Shown: positions 26,575-34,531 of the stretch, in pieces | Layout of the letters: every line of letters begins with the position of its first letter | Numbering within the stretch: the first letter of the stretch is position 1 | NCBI GenBank assembly: GCA_003279655.1 | Contig: QCHI01000014.1 | Coordinates: 1 to 35,767 of the forward strand | Direction: 5' to 3' | Source of the DNA: Prochlorococcus sp. AG-402-A21 | GTDB taxonomy: Bacteria > Cyanobacteriota > Cyanobacteriia > PCC-6307 > Cyanobiaceae | DNA length: 35,767 nt | The notes under the pieces: model-generated | Database searches by the model: none | What the model was told of the DNA's origin: nothing | The model's input: the letters and a program-made list of their open reading frames with translations, nothing else | Position numbers and translations under genes: made by a program

Positions 26575-27396
26575 CTAATCATCCAAGCCTATTATTGAAT
26601 CTTCAAGAATTAATCTAGTAATACCATTTGATATTAAATATGATTTTGAAAGTTGAAAAACTCCTGTATTTGGAATCTTGATAACTCTTTGATTTCTTGA
26701 ACAAATTCTTTTTGCAGAACGTTGATTAGAAAATAATAGAATTGCATTTCTTTTTAATTCGTTTTCGGGCAAAAAACTCCATTCAGGCAAATCAGAAATA
26801 GGTTGGAAATCTAGCTCAACTTTCTTATCAACAATCATATAAACGCTCTCAGGGAGGCTTTCATAATTAAGAATCTCAAAATCTGATTCTTGATTCTTTT
26901 GATCAAAATCAAAACTAGATATAAGGGGTGCTATTTCCTCAAAGTTATTATCAAAATTCTGACTGGTCTCATCCATATGATGATTTATATTTTTTTTATC
27001 ATCAGAGCTTAAATCCTCACCTAAATCTTCATTATCCAAAAGAGTTAAAGAAGCAACTTGATCAACATCAGAACTAAATGATTCTTCGTTTACCTCTACA
27101 GAAGAATTTTTTTCTTTAAATGGAATGAATGAATTTAATTGTTCTAGATCTTCCTTCTGTTCTTTTACAATTTTATTTTTAACAAATTTTTCTTTTTTAT
27201 TGCTAGTCTTTGCTCTATTTTTCTTTAAAAGTGTATATTCAGTCTCAGACAATAAAGTTTTAACTGTTCTATTTATAGTATTAGGAGTGCAATTATATTT
27301 TTCTGCTAGTAGATTACTATTTTCTCCAGCACTATATGCTTCTAAAATTTCATCTTTTTGCGTCTTGGTCAATCTTCTTGAGATCATCTCTATCAT
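26575..27396 (-). CDS. HTH-domain protein with acidic linker
   Basis: A 273-aa protein (or 270 aa from Met4). Residues 4-50 are a helix-turn-helix: RRLTKTQKDEILEAYSAGEN then LLAEKYNCTPNTINRTVKTL, similar to transposase- or resolvase-type HTH modules. Basic residues follow (NKKEKFVKNKIVKEQ). Residues about 90-175 are very acidic and Asp/Ser-rich, probably disordered. A folded C-terminal domain (about 185-270) has DLPEWSFLPENELKRNAILL and SAKRICSRNQRVIKIPNTGV. I recall similar proteins as conserved hypotheticals across marine picocyanobacteria. A regulatory DNA-binding role is inference. It converges with the 76-aa gene. Confidence 0.75.
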   Translation of the reverse strand: MIEMISRRLTKTQKDEILEAYSAGENSNLLAEKYNCTPNTINRTVKTLLSETEYTLLKKNRAKTSNKKEKFVKNKIVKEQKEDLEQLNSFIPFKEKNSSVEVNEESFSSDVDQVASLTLLDNEDLGEDLSSDDKKNINHHMDETSQNFDNNFEEIAPLISSFDFDQKNQESDFEILNYESLPESVYMIVDKKVELDFQPISDLPEWSFLPENELKRNAILLFSNQRSAKRICSRNQRVIKIPNTGVFQLSKSYLISNGITRLILEDSIIGLDD

Positions 27397-27706
27397 TTCT
27401 ATTTAACCAAGATAAGGCCTAATCATCTTAATTAGTAAAATTAATTGTCAACCTATAAAAAACTCTAATAAAATGAGAAAGCTAAAAAAATCGAAATATC
27501 ACTTTAAATCTATTAATGCTAATAGAACTCGTAAACAGTTTCCTTTTTCGTTCTGCTGAAAAGCTCGATCACTAGAGTGATCTATTCGCACTGTTGTTGG
27601 TCTCCTTAATTCTGCTTGTGGCGAGCTACGTAAGTATGTAGTCTTAAATATATGGTTTTTCAGATTGGGTCTTTGCTTCTCATCTTTATCTTAAAAAACC
27701 ACTCTA
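27397..27706. other. 310-base gap before tRNA-Arg
   Basis: No protein gene is seen. The left part carries the promoter of the HTH gene on the minus strand. The middle, 27561-27645, holds nested inverted repeats described as a candidate structured RNA. The last 60 bases lead into the tRNA. Confidence 0.5.
27561..27645 (+). ncRNA. Candidate structured RNA upstream of tRNA-Arg (strand uncertain)
   Basis: Three nested or adjacent stems: GATCACT with AGTGATC (27567-27582), an outer AGCTCG (27562-27567) pairing with CGAGCT (27622-27627), and CTACGTA with TATGTAG (27627-27642). An inner TCGCAC/GTGGCGA may extend the closing stem. The stretch is less AT-rich than its surroundings. It does not match what I remember of 6S RNA, SRP RNA, tmRNA or the Yfr RNAs. 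The helices have few G-T pairs, so either strand could be the RNA. Confidence 0.35.
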
Positions 27707-27803
<97 letters not shown>

Positions 27804-27874
27804 TAGACCTCAGAGATCGGTGAAATTCTCTGAGCCATCTTGATATGTCGTAATACTTGCTGATATAGCAATTC

Positions 27875-27892
27875 TGCACCAAAATATGCACC
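27875..27892. repeat. Paired TGCACC words, 12-base spacing
   Basis: TGCACC occurs at 27875 and 27887. It is the most diverged member of a set of paired words seen again at 30473, 30678, 34854 and 35073. Confidence 0.4.
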
Positions 27893-27917
27893 ATAAGCAT
27901 TTAGTCATACCAAGGAA

Positions 27918-28055
27918 ATGGCCGATAGGATTGAACTTAATCCTGATTTCGCTAATGCTCATTGCAATCTGGGAAACACATTGAGAGACTTTGGCAAATT
28001 AAAAGAAGCAGAAGTATCACTGAACCAGACAGTTCGTTTGGAAAGCAAGCTCTGA
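27918..28055 (+). pseudogene. TPR gene fragment (45 codons)
   Basis: ATG 27918 to TGA 28053-28055 encodes MADRIELNPDFANAHCNLGN followed by TLRDFGKLKEAEVSL and a short tail. That is one complete TPR motif, close in sequence to repeats of the gene that starts 50 bases later. AAGGAAATG offers a ribosome-binding site, so it may be translated, but a single TPR repeat is most simply a leftover of a rearranged TPR gene. Confidence 0.6.
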
Positions 28056-28104
28056 AAACTTAAATACAAATCTGATATATTAACCTCAGATTCGGATTTT
28101 AGAC

Positions 28105-30186
28105 TTGGAAGCCAAGTTAGAAATAGCTAAAACGCTCTTCAAGCAAAATAAATATCAAGAAACAATCGATACCTGTAATCAAATATTAGCTACTGATAGA
28201 AATTCAATAGAAGCTATAAAATTAATCGCCAAATCTTTTTTAGCAACAAGAAAGATAGAAGATGCTCATTTATATTTGAATAAAGCACTAACTCTTAAAC
28301 CTGATGATTTGGAATCAATTAAAGATCTAGGAAATACCTTTCAAGCTGAAGGGGATATTAATAATACAAAAAAATATTACCAAAAAGCTCTAGAAATCAA
28401 CAATTCTTATGCTCCCGCATTAACGAACCTTGGAAGCATTGAATTGGCAACAGGTAATAAACAAGAAGGATTATCATTGCTCATCAAAGCGACGGAATGT
28501 GCCCCTCGATACGCTCCTGCTTGGGGGAACCTTGCTAATTGTTATTTTCAACTAGGAAATATAAACGGTGCTGAAATTGCTTGCCGCAAAGCAATAGAAC
28601 TTAACCCCAATCTTTTTAACTTTCATTTCCTTCTTGGAAAAATCCTTCTTAGGCAAAAGAAACCACAAGAAGCAGAACTACCTTTTCTCAAAACCATTGA
28701 ACTTAATCCTGACTTCTTTCAGGCTCATCTCAATCTTGGGGCAGTTTTAAAAGATCTTGGACAACTAAAAGAAGCAGAAGTATCTGTTCGCAAATCAATA
28801 GCGCTCAATCCCAATTTCCTCAACTCTCATTTCCTTCTCGGAATAATCCTCCTTGAGCAAAAAAAACCTCAAGAGGCAGAACAATCTTTTCGCAAAGCGA
28901 TTGAAATTAATCCTGATTTAGCAGAGGCGCATTACAACCTGGGAATCATATTGAGCGGTTTTGGCAAATTAAAAGAAGCAGAATTATTCACTCGCAAAGC
29001 AATTGCAATTAAACCTAATTTCGCTGAAGCACATCTAAATCTGGGAAATATATTGATAGGTTTTGGTAAATCGCAAGACGCAGAATTATCCACTCGCAAA
29101 GCAATTGCAATTAAACCTAATTTCGCTGAAGCACATCTAAGTCTGGGAAATATATTGAAAGGTTTTGGCAAATTAAAAAAAGCAGAATTATCCACTCGCA
29201 AAGCAATTGAAATTAGACCTGATTACGCAGAGGCTCATTACAATCTGGGAATCATATTAAAAGATCTTAGTATTAGCAATGGTAAAGAAGCAATCATCCA
29301 TTGGACAAAGGCAGTTGAATTAAAACCTCATGAGGATAAATTTGTTATGGAGTTAACCCGATATTTATTTCATCTACAAAAATATGAGTTAGCATTAAAA
29401 TATCTAAGAAAAAATAACTCTAATACTAGTCAAAGCTTACTCCTAGGCTGTTTATTTTCTCTTAATAGAGAAAAAGATTTCAATGAGAAGTACAAAGAAC
29501 TTTCTGAGAACAAGCCATGTAATGCCGATATTGGAGGTATCGTGGAGCATGCCAATATTATTTACGAAAAGAAATACAAATCACCTTTCTGTGATGAAGC
29601 GATTAAGTATATATTAATAGAGAAAATTAATGAAAAATCGTTCTCAGAAAATCACTTAAATGAACTAATTTCTTACAATAGAACAAGTAAAAAAGAACCT
29701 AGAGAAGGTTTTGTCATGAATGGAATACAAACTTCAGGTAATTTATTTTCATTAGACTATCCATTTATTAAAGCAATGAAAAAGGCTTTAGAGGAGAAGA
29801 TCGAAATTTACAAAAATAAATTTAAAGATAGTGGGCAAGGTTTCATTGATAATTGGCCTGAAAAATATGAACTTAATTCATGGATCATTAGCATGAATAG
29901 TGGAGGTTTTGTCGCTCCACATAATCATGAATATGGATGGATTACTGGTAGTTTTTACCTCCAAATTCCAAAATATAATGATAATCATAATGATTCAGGT
30001 AACATAGCCTTTAGCTATCAAGGCCCTAGATATCCGTTTAAAAATAAGGATTTTAATTTAACTATTAAGAAAATAGAAACCAGAGATATTTGTATATTCC
30101 CTTCTTCTTTATTCCACCATACTATCCCGTTTGAAAGTACAGAAGAGCGGATATGCTTTGTTTTTGACTTAGTACAAAAAAATTAA
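28105..30186 (+). CDS. TPR array with C-terminal 2OG-Fe(II) oxygenase-like domain
   Basis: A 693-aa protein starting at TTG 28105. About 12 tetratricopeptide repeats of 34 residues fill residues 1-410, many with the consensus AEAHxNLGxIL...LKEAE. Residues about 440-530 are helical. Residues about 535-690 resemble the 2OG-Fe(II) oxygenase family (PF13759 as I recall): APHNHEYGWITGSFYLQIP with His606 and His608 as likely metal ligands, and ICIFPSSLFHHTIPF with His671 or His672 as the distal ligand, then Arg682 for oxoglutarate. It would hydroxylate a substrate held by the TPR arm. Substrate unknown. First complete gene of the island. Confidence 0.88.
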   Translation: MEAKLEIAKTLFKQNKYQETIDTCNQILATDRNSIEAIKLIAKSFLATRKIEDAHLYLNKALTLKPDDLESIKDLGNTFQAEGDINNTKKYYQKALEINNSYAPALTNLGSIELATGNKQEGLSLLIKATECAPRYAPAWGNLANCYFQLGNINGAEIACRKAIELNPNLFNFHFLLGKILLRQKKPQEAELPFLKTIELNPDFFQAHLNLGAVLKDLGQLKEAEVSVRKSIALNPNFLNSHFLLGIILLEQKKPQEAEQSFRKAIEINPDLAEAHYNLGIILSGFGKLKEAELFTRKAIAIKPNFAEAHLNLGNILIGFGKSQDAELSTRKAIAIKPNFAEAHLSLGNILKGFGKLKKAELSTRKAIEIRPDYAEAHYNLGIILKDLSISNGKEAIIHWTKAVELKPHEDKFVMELTRYLFHLQKYELALKYLRKNNSNTSQSLLLGCLFSLNREKDFNEKYKELSENKPCNADIGGIVEHANIIYEKKYKSPFCDEAIKYILIEKINEKSFSENHLNELISYNRTSKKEPREGFVMNGIQTSGNLFSLDYPFIKAMKKALEEKIEIYKNKFKDSGQGFIDNWPEKYELNSWIISMNSGGFVAPHNHEYGWITGSFYLQIPKYNDNHNDSGNIAFSYQGPRYPFKNKDFNLTIKKIETRDICIFPSSLFHHTIPFESTEERICFVFDLVQKN
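28965..29234 (+). repeat. 102-base tandem repeats inside the TPR array
   Basis: Successive TPR units are nearly identical in DNA, not only in protein. A 50-base block (starting CACTCGCAAAGCAATTGCAA) at 28989-29038 recurs without change at 29091-29140, exactly 102 bases (34 codons) apart, with a third, less exact copy at about 29193. This points to recent unequal crossover or slippage. Confidence 0.85.
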
Positions 30187-30430
30187 TATTCAATTTTCTT
30201 ATTATAATTATTCAATCTAATAAATCTCTCTATAAGAATTACATACCAAAAGACAATTAATAGTCAAAAAATGAAATCCATTTCTCCCAACAACACACGA
30301 GTTAATTAATATGAATCCAATTTAACCACTCTATTTATTCATATCAGTAGCTTTAAGCGAGTATGAACTCGTCTGAATCCGTCTTCATCTCAAGAAAAAC
30401 GGAGAGGAAGTAATTCCACTAAGAACTACT

Positions 30431-30540
30431 GCATGGCACGCCATGGCTCTATATGGCTAAATATTGCTATTATGCGAACAGTTCTGCGAACGCAAACTTA
30501 AGATGGCGACTTATTGGGAAGCAAATCTGCGAACACTTAT
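30431..30540 (+). repeat. Degenerate block shared with 35033-35150 (copy 1)
   Basis: Shared words in order include GCATGG, CATGGCT, GCTAAATATTGCTA, ATATGCG-type repeats, then TGGGAAGCAAATCTG and ACACTTATAAAAAT. The 3' part can be read as WEANLRTLIKI against WYENLSTILKN in the other copy, so it may descend from a coding segment. Confidence 0.5.
30473..30491. repeat. Paired TGCGAAC words, 12-base spacing
   Basis: TGCGAAC at 30473 and 30485, with a further single copy at 30528. Confidence 0.45.
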
Positions 30541-30677
30541 AAAAATTAGGTAGTAAGTCTTCAAAAAGTGGGGGGCCACCTAAGACACTTTCCTGTCCCA
30601 CTACTAAATATGCAGTGGTGCAATTCCTTTTAAGCGGTTGTGAGTATTGGATTCAGATATTAAAAAGTAGGAAAAAA

Positions 30678-30695
30678 GCGCATAAATGTGCGCAT
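30678..30695. repeat. Paired GCGCAT words, 12-base spacing
   Basis: GCGCAT at 30678 and 30690, in the context AAAAAAGCGCATAAATGTG. It lies about 100 bases upstream of the TPR gene at 30793. Confidence 0.5.
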
Positions 30696-30792
30696 ATTGC
30701 CGTAAAACGCTTAAGGCATAATGTATCTGAACTAATTACTTCTTTTTTCATGGAGATCGACTACTGATTACGTTGAATAGGATCAATTTATT

Positions 30793-32448
30793 TTGAGAGT
30801 CAAAACTATAGTGAAAGGTATAATTCTCATTAATAGATCCTTTGCGAAACAAATAAAAGTGACTAAGGGGAAAAGAAATCAGAAACAGACAGAAACTGAA
30901 GTAACAACATTCTCAGTGCCATTTACTTTAGGAGAAATCAAAGAAAATATTACTGTTAACACCAATGCTCCTTCTAAACTTTCTAAAGAACAAATAATTA
31001 ATCAAGCATTTAAATTTCATTCACAAGGAAACATTTCAGAAGCCACAAAATATTATCAACAGATAATAAATCAAGGTTTCAATGATTATAGGGTTTTTAG
31101 TAATTATGGAGCAATTTTAAAACAGATAGGCAAATTAGAAGAGGCAGAATTAACAACTCGCAAAGCAATTAAATTAAATCCTACTTTAGCAGAGTCTTAT
31201 AATAATCTTGGACTCATATTGAAAGACCTTGAAAACTTGCAAGAAGCAGAATCCTCCACTCGTAAGGCTATAGAGTTAAGACCTGATTTTGCAAATGCAT
31301 ATTCAAATTTAGGACTTATATTGAAAGACCTTGGAAACTTGCAAGAAGCAGAATCCTCCACTCGTAAAGCTTTAGAATTAAATCCTAATTTTGTAGAAGC
31401 TCATAATAATTTGGGAGCTATTCTAAAAGATCTAAATAACTTAAAAGAAGCAGAAAAACATCTTCTAAAAGCTATTGAAATTAGACCTGAATTCGCAGAA
31501 GCCTATAATAATTTGGGCAATTTAATGGAGGATCTTGATAATTTAGAAAAGGCTGAAATTTATTATAATAAGGCAATACATCTAAGATCAGACTTTAAAG
31601 ATGCATTAAAAAATAGATGGCAATTATTGTTTAATAAAAAAGAATTTAACAAAGCTTTAAAAACTGCAGATTTATGCAACACGAAAGAATCAAAAGTTCT
31701 TGCTTTGGAAACTCTATTTGCATTGGGAAGAATTGATGAAATTTATGATCGAATTGCTGAAATGTCTCAGATGGAAGACGAAAATATATACTTGGCGGCA
31801 TTTGCTTCATTTATTTCTTATAAGGAAAAAAGAGATAATTTACATAATTTTTGCCAAAGCCCACTTTCATTTTTAAAGGTTTCAAATTTAAAATCATATC
31901 GCAATGATTATGTCCAATTTATAAATGAAATAATTAAAGAACTTTATAATACAAAAACCGTTTGGCAACCTCTTAATAAAGCTACTCGGAATGGATTTCA
32001 AACACCAAGTTATATAAATCTGTTTTCTAAATCTCCAAAATATATCTCACAGCTAAAGTCAATTATTTTAGAGGAACTAGATGAATATTATTCAAAATAT
32101 AAAAAAGAATCTTGCTCTTATATTCAAAAATGGCCCTCAAAAAGGAATTTGACAGCGTGGCATGTAATTCTTAAAAAGCAAGGATATCAAAGTGCTCACA
32201 TACATCCTGCTGGTTGGTTAAGTGGAGTGATTTATTTAAAAGTTGTTCCCCCTCTGAATCAGAATGAAGGTGCAATTGAATTTAGTTTGAATGGAGAGCA
32301 TTATTCCAGTGTTGATTCTCCTCAATTAATTCATCAACCAGAAGTAGGAGATATCGTTTTCTTCCCTTCTTCTCTTTACCACAGAACCATCCCTTTTTCG
32401 ACAGATACAGATCGTATAGTCATCGCTTTTGACTTGAAGCCAGATTAA
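30793..32448 (+). CDS. Second TPR protein with C-terminal 2OG-Fe(II) oxygenase-like domain
   Basis: Up to 551 aa from TTG 30793. GTG codons at 30814 and 30859 are alternative starts; the latter gives MTKGKRNQKQTETEVTTFSV. After a leader ending FSVPFTLGEIKENI come about seven TPR repeats (residues about 68-300; AESYNNLGLILKDLENLQEA). The C-terminal domain (about 395-551) has AHIHPAGWLSGVIYLKVV with His469/His471, then DIVFFPSSLYHRTIPFSTDT with His530, and an Arg in TDRIVIAFDL. This is the same oxygenase-like domain as the gene at 28105, with a different TPR array. It probably modifies a partner bound by the repeats. Confidence 0.88.
   Translation: MRVKTIVKGIILINRSFAKQIKVTKGKRNQKQTETEVTTFSVPFTLGEIKENITVNTNAPSKLSKEQIINQAFKFHSQGNISEATKYYQQIINQGFNDYRVFSNYGAILKQIGKLEEAELTTRKAIKLNPTLAESYNNLGLILKDLENLQEAESSTRKAIELRPDFANAYSNLGLILKDLGNLQEAESSTRKALELNPNFVEAHNNLGAILKDLNNLKEAEKHLLKAIEIRPEFAEAYNNLGNLMEDLDNLEKAEIYYNKAIHLRSDFKDALKNRWQLLFNKKEFNKALKTADLCNTKESKVLALETLFALGRIDEIYDRIAEMSQMEDENIYLAAFASFISYKEKRDNLHNFCQSPLSFLKVSNLKSYRNDYVQFINEIIKELYNTKTVWQPLNKATRNGFQTPSYINLFSKSPKYISQLKSIILEELDEYYSKYKKESCSYIQKWPSKRNLTAWHVILKKQGYQSAHIHPAGWLSGVIYLKVVPPLNQNEGAIEFSLNGEHYSSVDSPQLIHQPEVGDIVFFPSSLYHRTIPFSTDTDRIVIAFDLKPD
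31219..31367 (+). repeat. 102-base tandem repeat inside the second TPR array
   Basis: A 47-base block beginning TTGAAAGACCTT at 31219-31265 recurs at 31321-31367 with one substitution. Spacing is again 102 bases, one TPR unit. Confidence 0.85.
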
Positions 32449-32467
32449 ATTACTAGATTTTTCTAAC

Positions 32468-32812
32468 TCAATGGTTATACGAGGAATCAGCAAATAATCT
32501 AGTCAGTGAAATTATTTGTCTTGCACATGCAGCAACACCACTTGTTTGATTATTAATAAGTCCTTGTTGCATACCTTGTTCGAGATTCACGAGTAGTTTT
32601 GCAACCATTTGCGGCCGCTAAATATTGATCTCTTCAAAATCTTGAACAATTAAGTCCATTGCATTGGCTTTCATTCTTCGAGCTTACCTTCTGCTTATTT
32701 CATATTCTTCGGTCACTCAGGTCGTTAATACCGTGCAACTATGACCTTGAGCAAGTAAGTCAGCAGCAAAACCTGCTCTTAGTTCCATCTCTTGTTTATT
32801 AGTTTTTTTCAT
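32468..32812 (-). pseudogene. HTH-like protein gene with three in-frame stop codons
   Basis: From ATG 32812 one minus-strand frame runs 115 codons to TGA 32468-32470 with no frameshift, but contains TGA (32717-32719), TAA (32684-32686) and TAG (32618-32620). It reads MKKTNKQEMELRAGFAADLL, stop after TVLTT, then VTEEYEISRR-stop-ARRMKANAMDLIVQDF, then EEINI-stop-RPQMVAKLLVNLEQGMQQGL and on through GVAACARQIISLTRLF. YEISRRxARR looks like the recognition region of a helix-turn-helix, as in small terminase-like proteins. Its ATG overlaps the 3' end of the 80-aa gene, so they were once an operon. Confidence 0.8.
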
Positions 32813-33041
32813 ATTCCAGCTCTAAGCAATGTAGATTTAATTCCCTCTGAAGCATGTGCAAACACAATGCCAACTCAGGAACCAAAGAAAGCATTAGATC
32901 CCAATCTTGATTATTTTCTATTGTTGAGAAGGCGGAAGTCATTGCTTCTGCGACAGTTAAAAAATCAGAGTGAATGACTTTAGTCATTTGAGATTTTCTA
33001 GGCGTTGCTATTTGGCGTGAACTTATAAATTTATCAATCAT
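32799..33041 (-). CDS. 80-aa hypothetical island protein
   Basis: A soluble protein starting MIDKFISSRQIATPRKSQMT, then HSDFLTVAEAMTSAFSTIEN and LSLVPELALCLHMLQREL. Mostly helical, acidic C-terminal half. No family is recognised. A second, damaged copy lies at 34532-34659 with several synonymous differences, evidence that this frame has been a real gene. Its last codons overlap the ATG of the downstream pseudogene. The overlapping plus-strand frame at 32792-32977 is a shadow. Confidence 0.7.
   Translation of the reverse strand: MIDKFISSRQIATPRKSQMTKVIHSDFLTVAEAMTSAFSTIENNQDWDLMLSLVPELALCLHMLQRELNLHCLELEYEKN
32915..33041 (-). repeat. Direct repeat copy 1 flanking the DUF2079 gene
   Basis: The 5' part of the 80-aa gene, about 126 bases, repeated at 34532-34659 with about ten substitutions and one indel. 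The pair brackets the DUF2079 gene. Confidence 0.8.
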
Positions 33042-33102
33042 ATAAGCAAATAAATATTTGTTTTATGCTACAAAGACTATATAGAATCAATAGAATAACT
33101 AG

Positions 33103-34512
33103 TTGGTTTTGAGAACGTTTTTTAGACAATCTGCAGATCGTGAAATCAAAGTTCAAATACCTTTCTTATTACTATTCATAAGCCTATCTATATCTATAAT
33201 TTTTTTCCTTTTTTCAACTACTAGACATAAACTTTTTCAAAGTAGTTATGATCTAACCCTTTTTGATCAGTGGTTGTGGTTGATAAGTAGAGATTTTGAT
33301 CCAATTTCATCGATAACTAATTGGCATGTACTTTCTGACCATGCTGCTTGGGCTTTATATCTTTTTGCTCCTCTTTATAAGATATACGCCAGTATAAATT
33401 GGTTGTTTTTTTCTCAGGCAATTTGTTTATCCTTCACTTCAATTCCTATTTGGATTTTATCAATTAATTCAGGTATTAATTATAGAAATACATGGATAAT
33501 CTGTTTAATATGGTGGATGCAACCGGTAGTCTTCAATGTAAATATAAATGACTTTCATCCTGAAGTTTGGGCCATGCCAGCTTTAATTGGATCATATTTA
33601 TTTAGTAGACATAATAAATTCCTTCTTTGGTTATTATGTTTAATATTTATGATTGGCTGCAGAGATGGAATGGTATTAATAGCCTTTGGTATTTTTATAG
33701 AAAACATGATAAGAAAAAAATGGAAATATGCTTTCTCTTCTCTTACAATTAGTCTAGGTTGGTTGTTCTTTATAAAGACTATATTATTTCCCTATTTAGC
33801 AAGCATAAATAATTATGATGTCCTTAAAACTCCTTCATCTGGAGTGATTTCAAAATATGTAGACTCATTATTTGATCCTCTTCAATTGTTTTCTAATGTT
33901 AATTACATTAGCGGATTTGAATATCTGATTTTAATAAGTATTGCCTTCCTTCCGTTTTGGAGGATAAATTCATTAGTAACTCTAACAGCAGGATTCCCCT
34001 TGGTTTTTCTTAACTTTATTGCTGAGAATCAATCCATGAGAATGCTTATACATCAATATAGTTTACCTCTAGCTGCTATTGGAGTTGTTGCTGTTATTGA
34101 TTCTTTTTCGATCAACTTTTCTTTGAAAATATCTTGGAAATATATAACTTGGATTTCAATTTGTTGGTTTAGTCTAGCTAAACCATATTTTTATACAGGT
34201 CCCTATTTATCAAGACTATCATTGATAAAGTCTATAAATCAAGCCTTATTATTGATACCTTCAGATGCGAAAGTGTTGACAACGAGTTATATTGCTCCAC
34301 ATTTAAGTCATCGAAAAAAAATTGATTTTCCTAAAACGCTTAATGTAAAAAATTATTTGAAAGAGAATGATTTCTTATTGTTAAATCCTAAGGATCCAGG
34401 ATGGGGCTCTACGAGTAATATTCAGCAATCAATTTTGGATCAGGCTAATAGAAATGACTGGACATGTAATTCATACCCAAATAATTTGGAATTATGCAAG
34501 AAGCAAAATTAA
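33103..34512 (+). CDS. DUF2079 multi-span membrane protein
   Basis: A 469-aa protein from TTG 33103 with about ten membrane helices. The first helix (FLLLFISLSISIIFFLF, about 22-38) is followed by the family's exported loop: YDLTLFDQWLWLISRDFDP and WHVLSDHAAWALYLFAPLYK. NDFHPEVWAMPALIGSYLFS is another strong DUF2079 sequence. The C-terminal soluble part (from about 395) contains LSHRKKIDFPKTL. These proteins look like GT-C fold membrane glycosyltransferases, but activity is not established. It sits between two direct repeats, suggesting arrival as a unit. Confidence 0.88.
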   Translation: MVLRTFFRQSADREIKVQIPFLLLFISLSISIIFFLFSTTRHKLFQSSYDLTLFDQWLWLISRDFDPISSITNWHVLSDHAAWALYLFAPLYKIYASINWLFFSQAICLSFTSIPIWILSINSGINYRNTWIICLIWWMQPVVFNVNINDFHPEVWAMPALIGSYLFSRHNKFLLWLLCLIFMIGCRDGMVLIAFGIFIENMIRKKWKYAFSSLTISLGWLFFIKTILFPYLASINNYDVLKTPSSGVISKYVDSLFDPLQLFSNVNYISGFEYLILISIAFLPFWRINSLVTLTAGFPLVFLNFIAENQSMRMLIHQYSLPLAAIGVVAVIDSFSINFSLKISWKYITWISICWFSLAKPYFYTGPYLSRLSLIKSINQALLLIPSDAKVLTTSYIAPHLSHRKKIDFPKTLNVKNYLKENDFLLLNPKDPGWGSTSNIQQSILDQANRNDWTCNSYPNNLELCKKQN

Positions 34513-34531
34513 GGAACTGATTTTAAATTAA

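Larger units (their letters stand above)
30187..30792. other. 606-base non-coding gap with degenerate repeats
   Basis: No convincing gene. It contains a block at 30431-30540 similar to one at 35033-35150, three TGCGAAC words (30473, 30485, 30528), a GCGCAT pair at 30678/30690, and a 6-base inverted repeat AGTGGG/CCCACT (30567-30602) enclosing GACACTTTCCTGTC. Small frames such as MATYWEANLRTLIKIR at 30503 end early. It looks like decayed element ends upstream of the next TPR gene. Confidence 0.55.

Noticed and set aside
27125-27406. Plus-strand 93-aa hydrophobic frame
   Set aside because: Lies antisense within the HTH protein gene; hydrophobicity comes from the complement of Lys/Glu-rich codons.
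27561-27645. 6S, SRP or tmRNA gene
   Set aside because: Characteristic conserved words (SRP GGAAGCAGC type loop, tmRNA tRNA-like end, 6S central bubble) were not found on either strand.
28965-29234. Regular repeats that might be read as a CRISPR-like array
   Set aside because: Spacing is exactly 102 bases, within an open frame, and every unit translates to a TPR motif; no unique spacers exist.
30567-30602. Terminal inverted repeat of an insertion sequence
   Set aside because: The arms are only six bases with 24 bases between, and no transposase frame is nearby.
32468-32812. Stop-codon recoding or readthrough to explain the three in-frame stops
   Set aside because: All three stop types occur, other genes here use normal stops, and no recoding signals are visible. 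Pseudogene decay is simpler.
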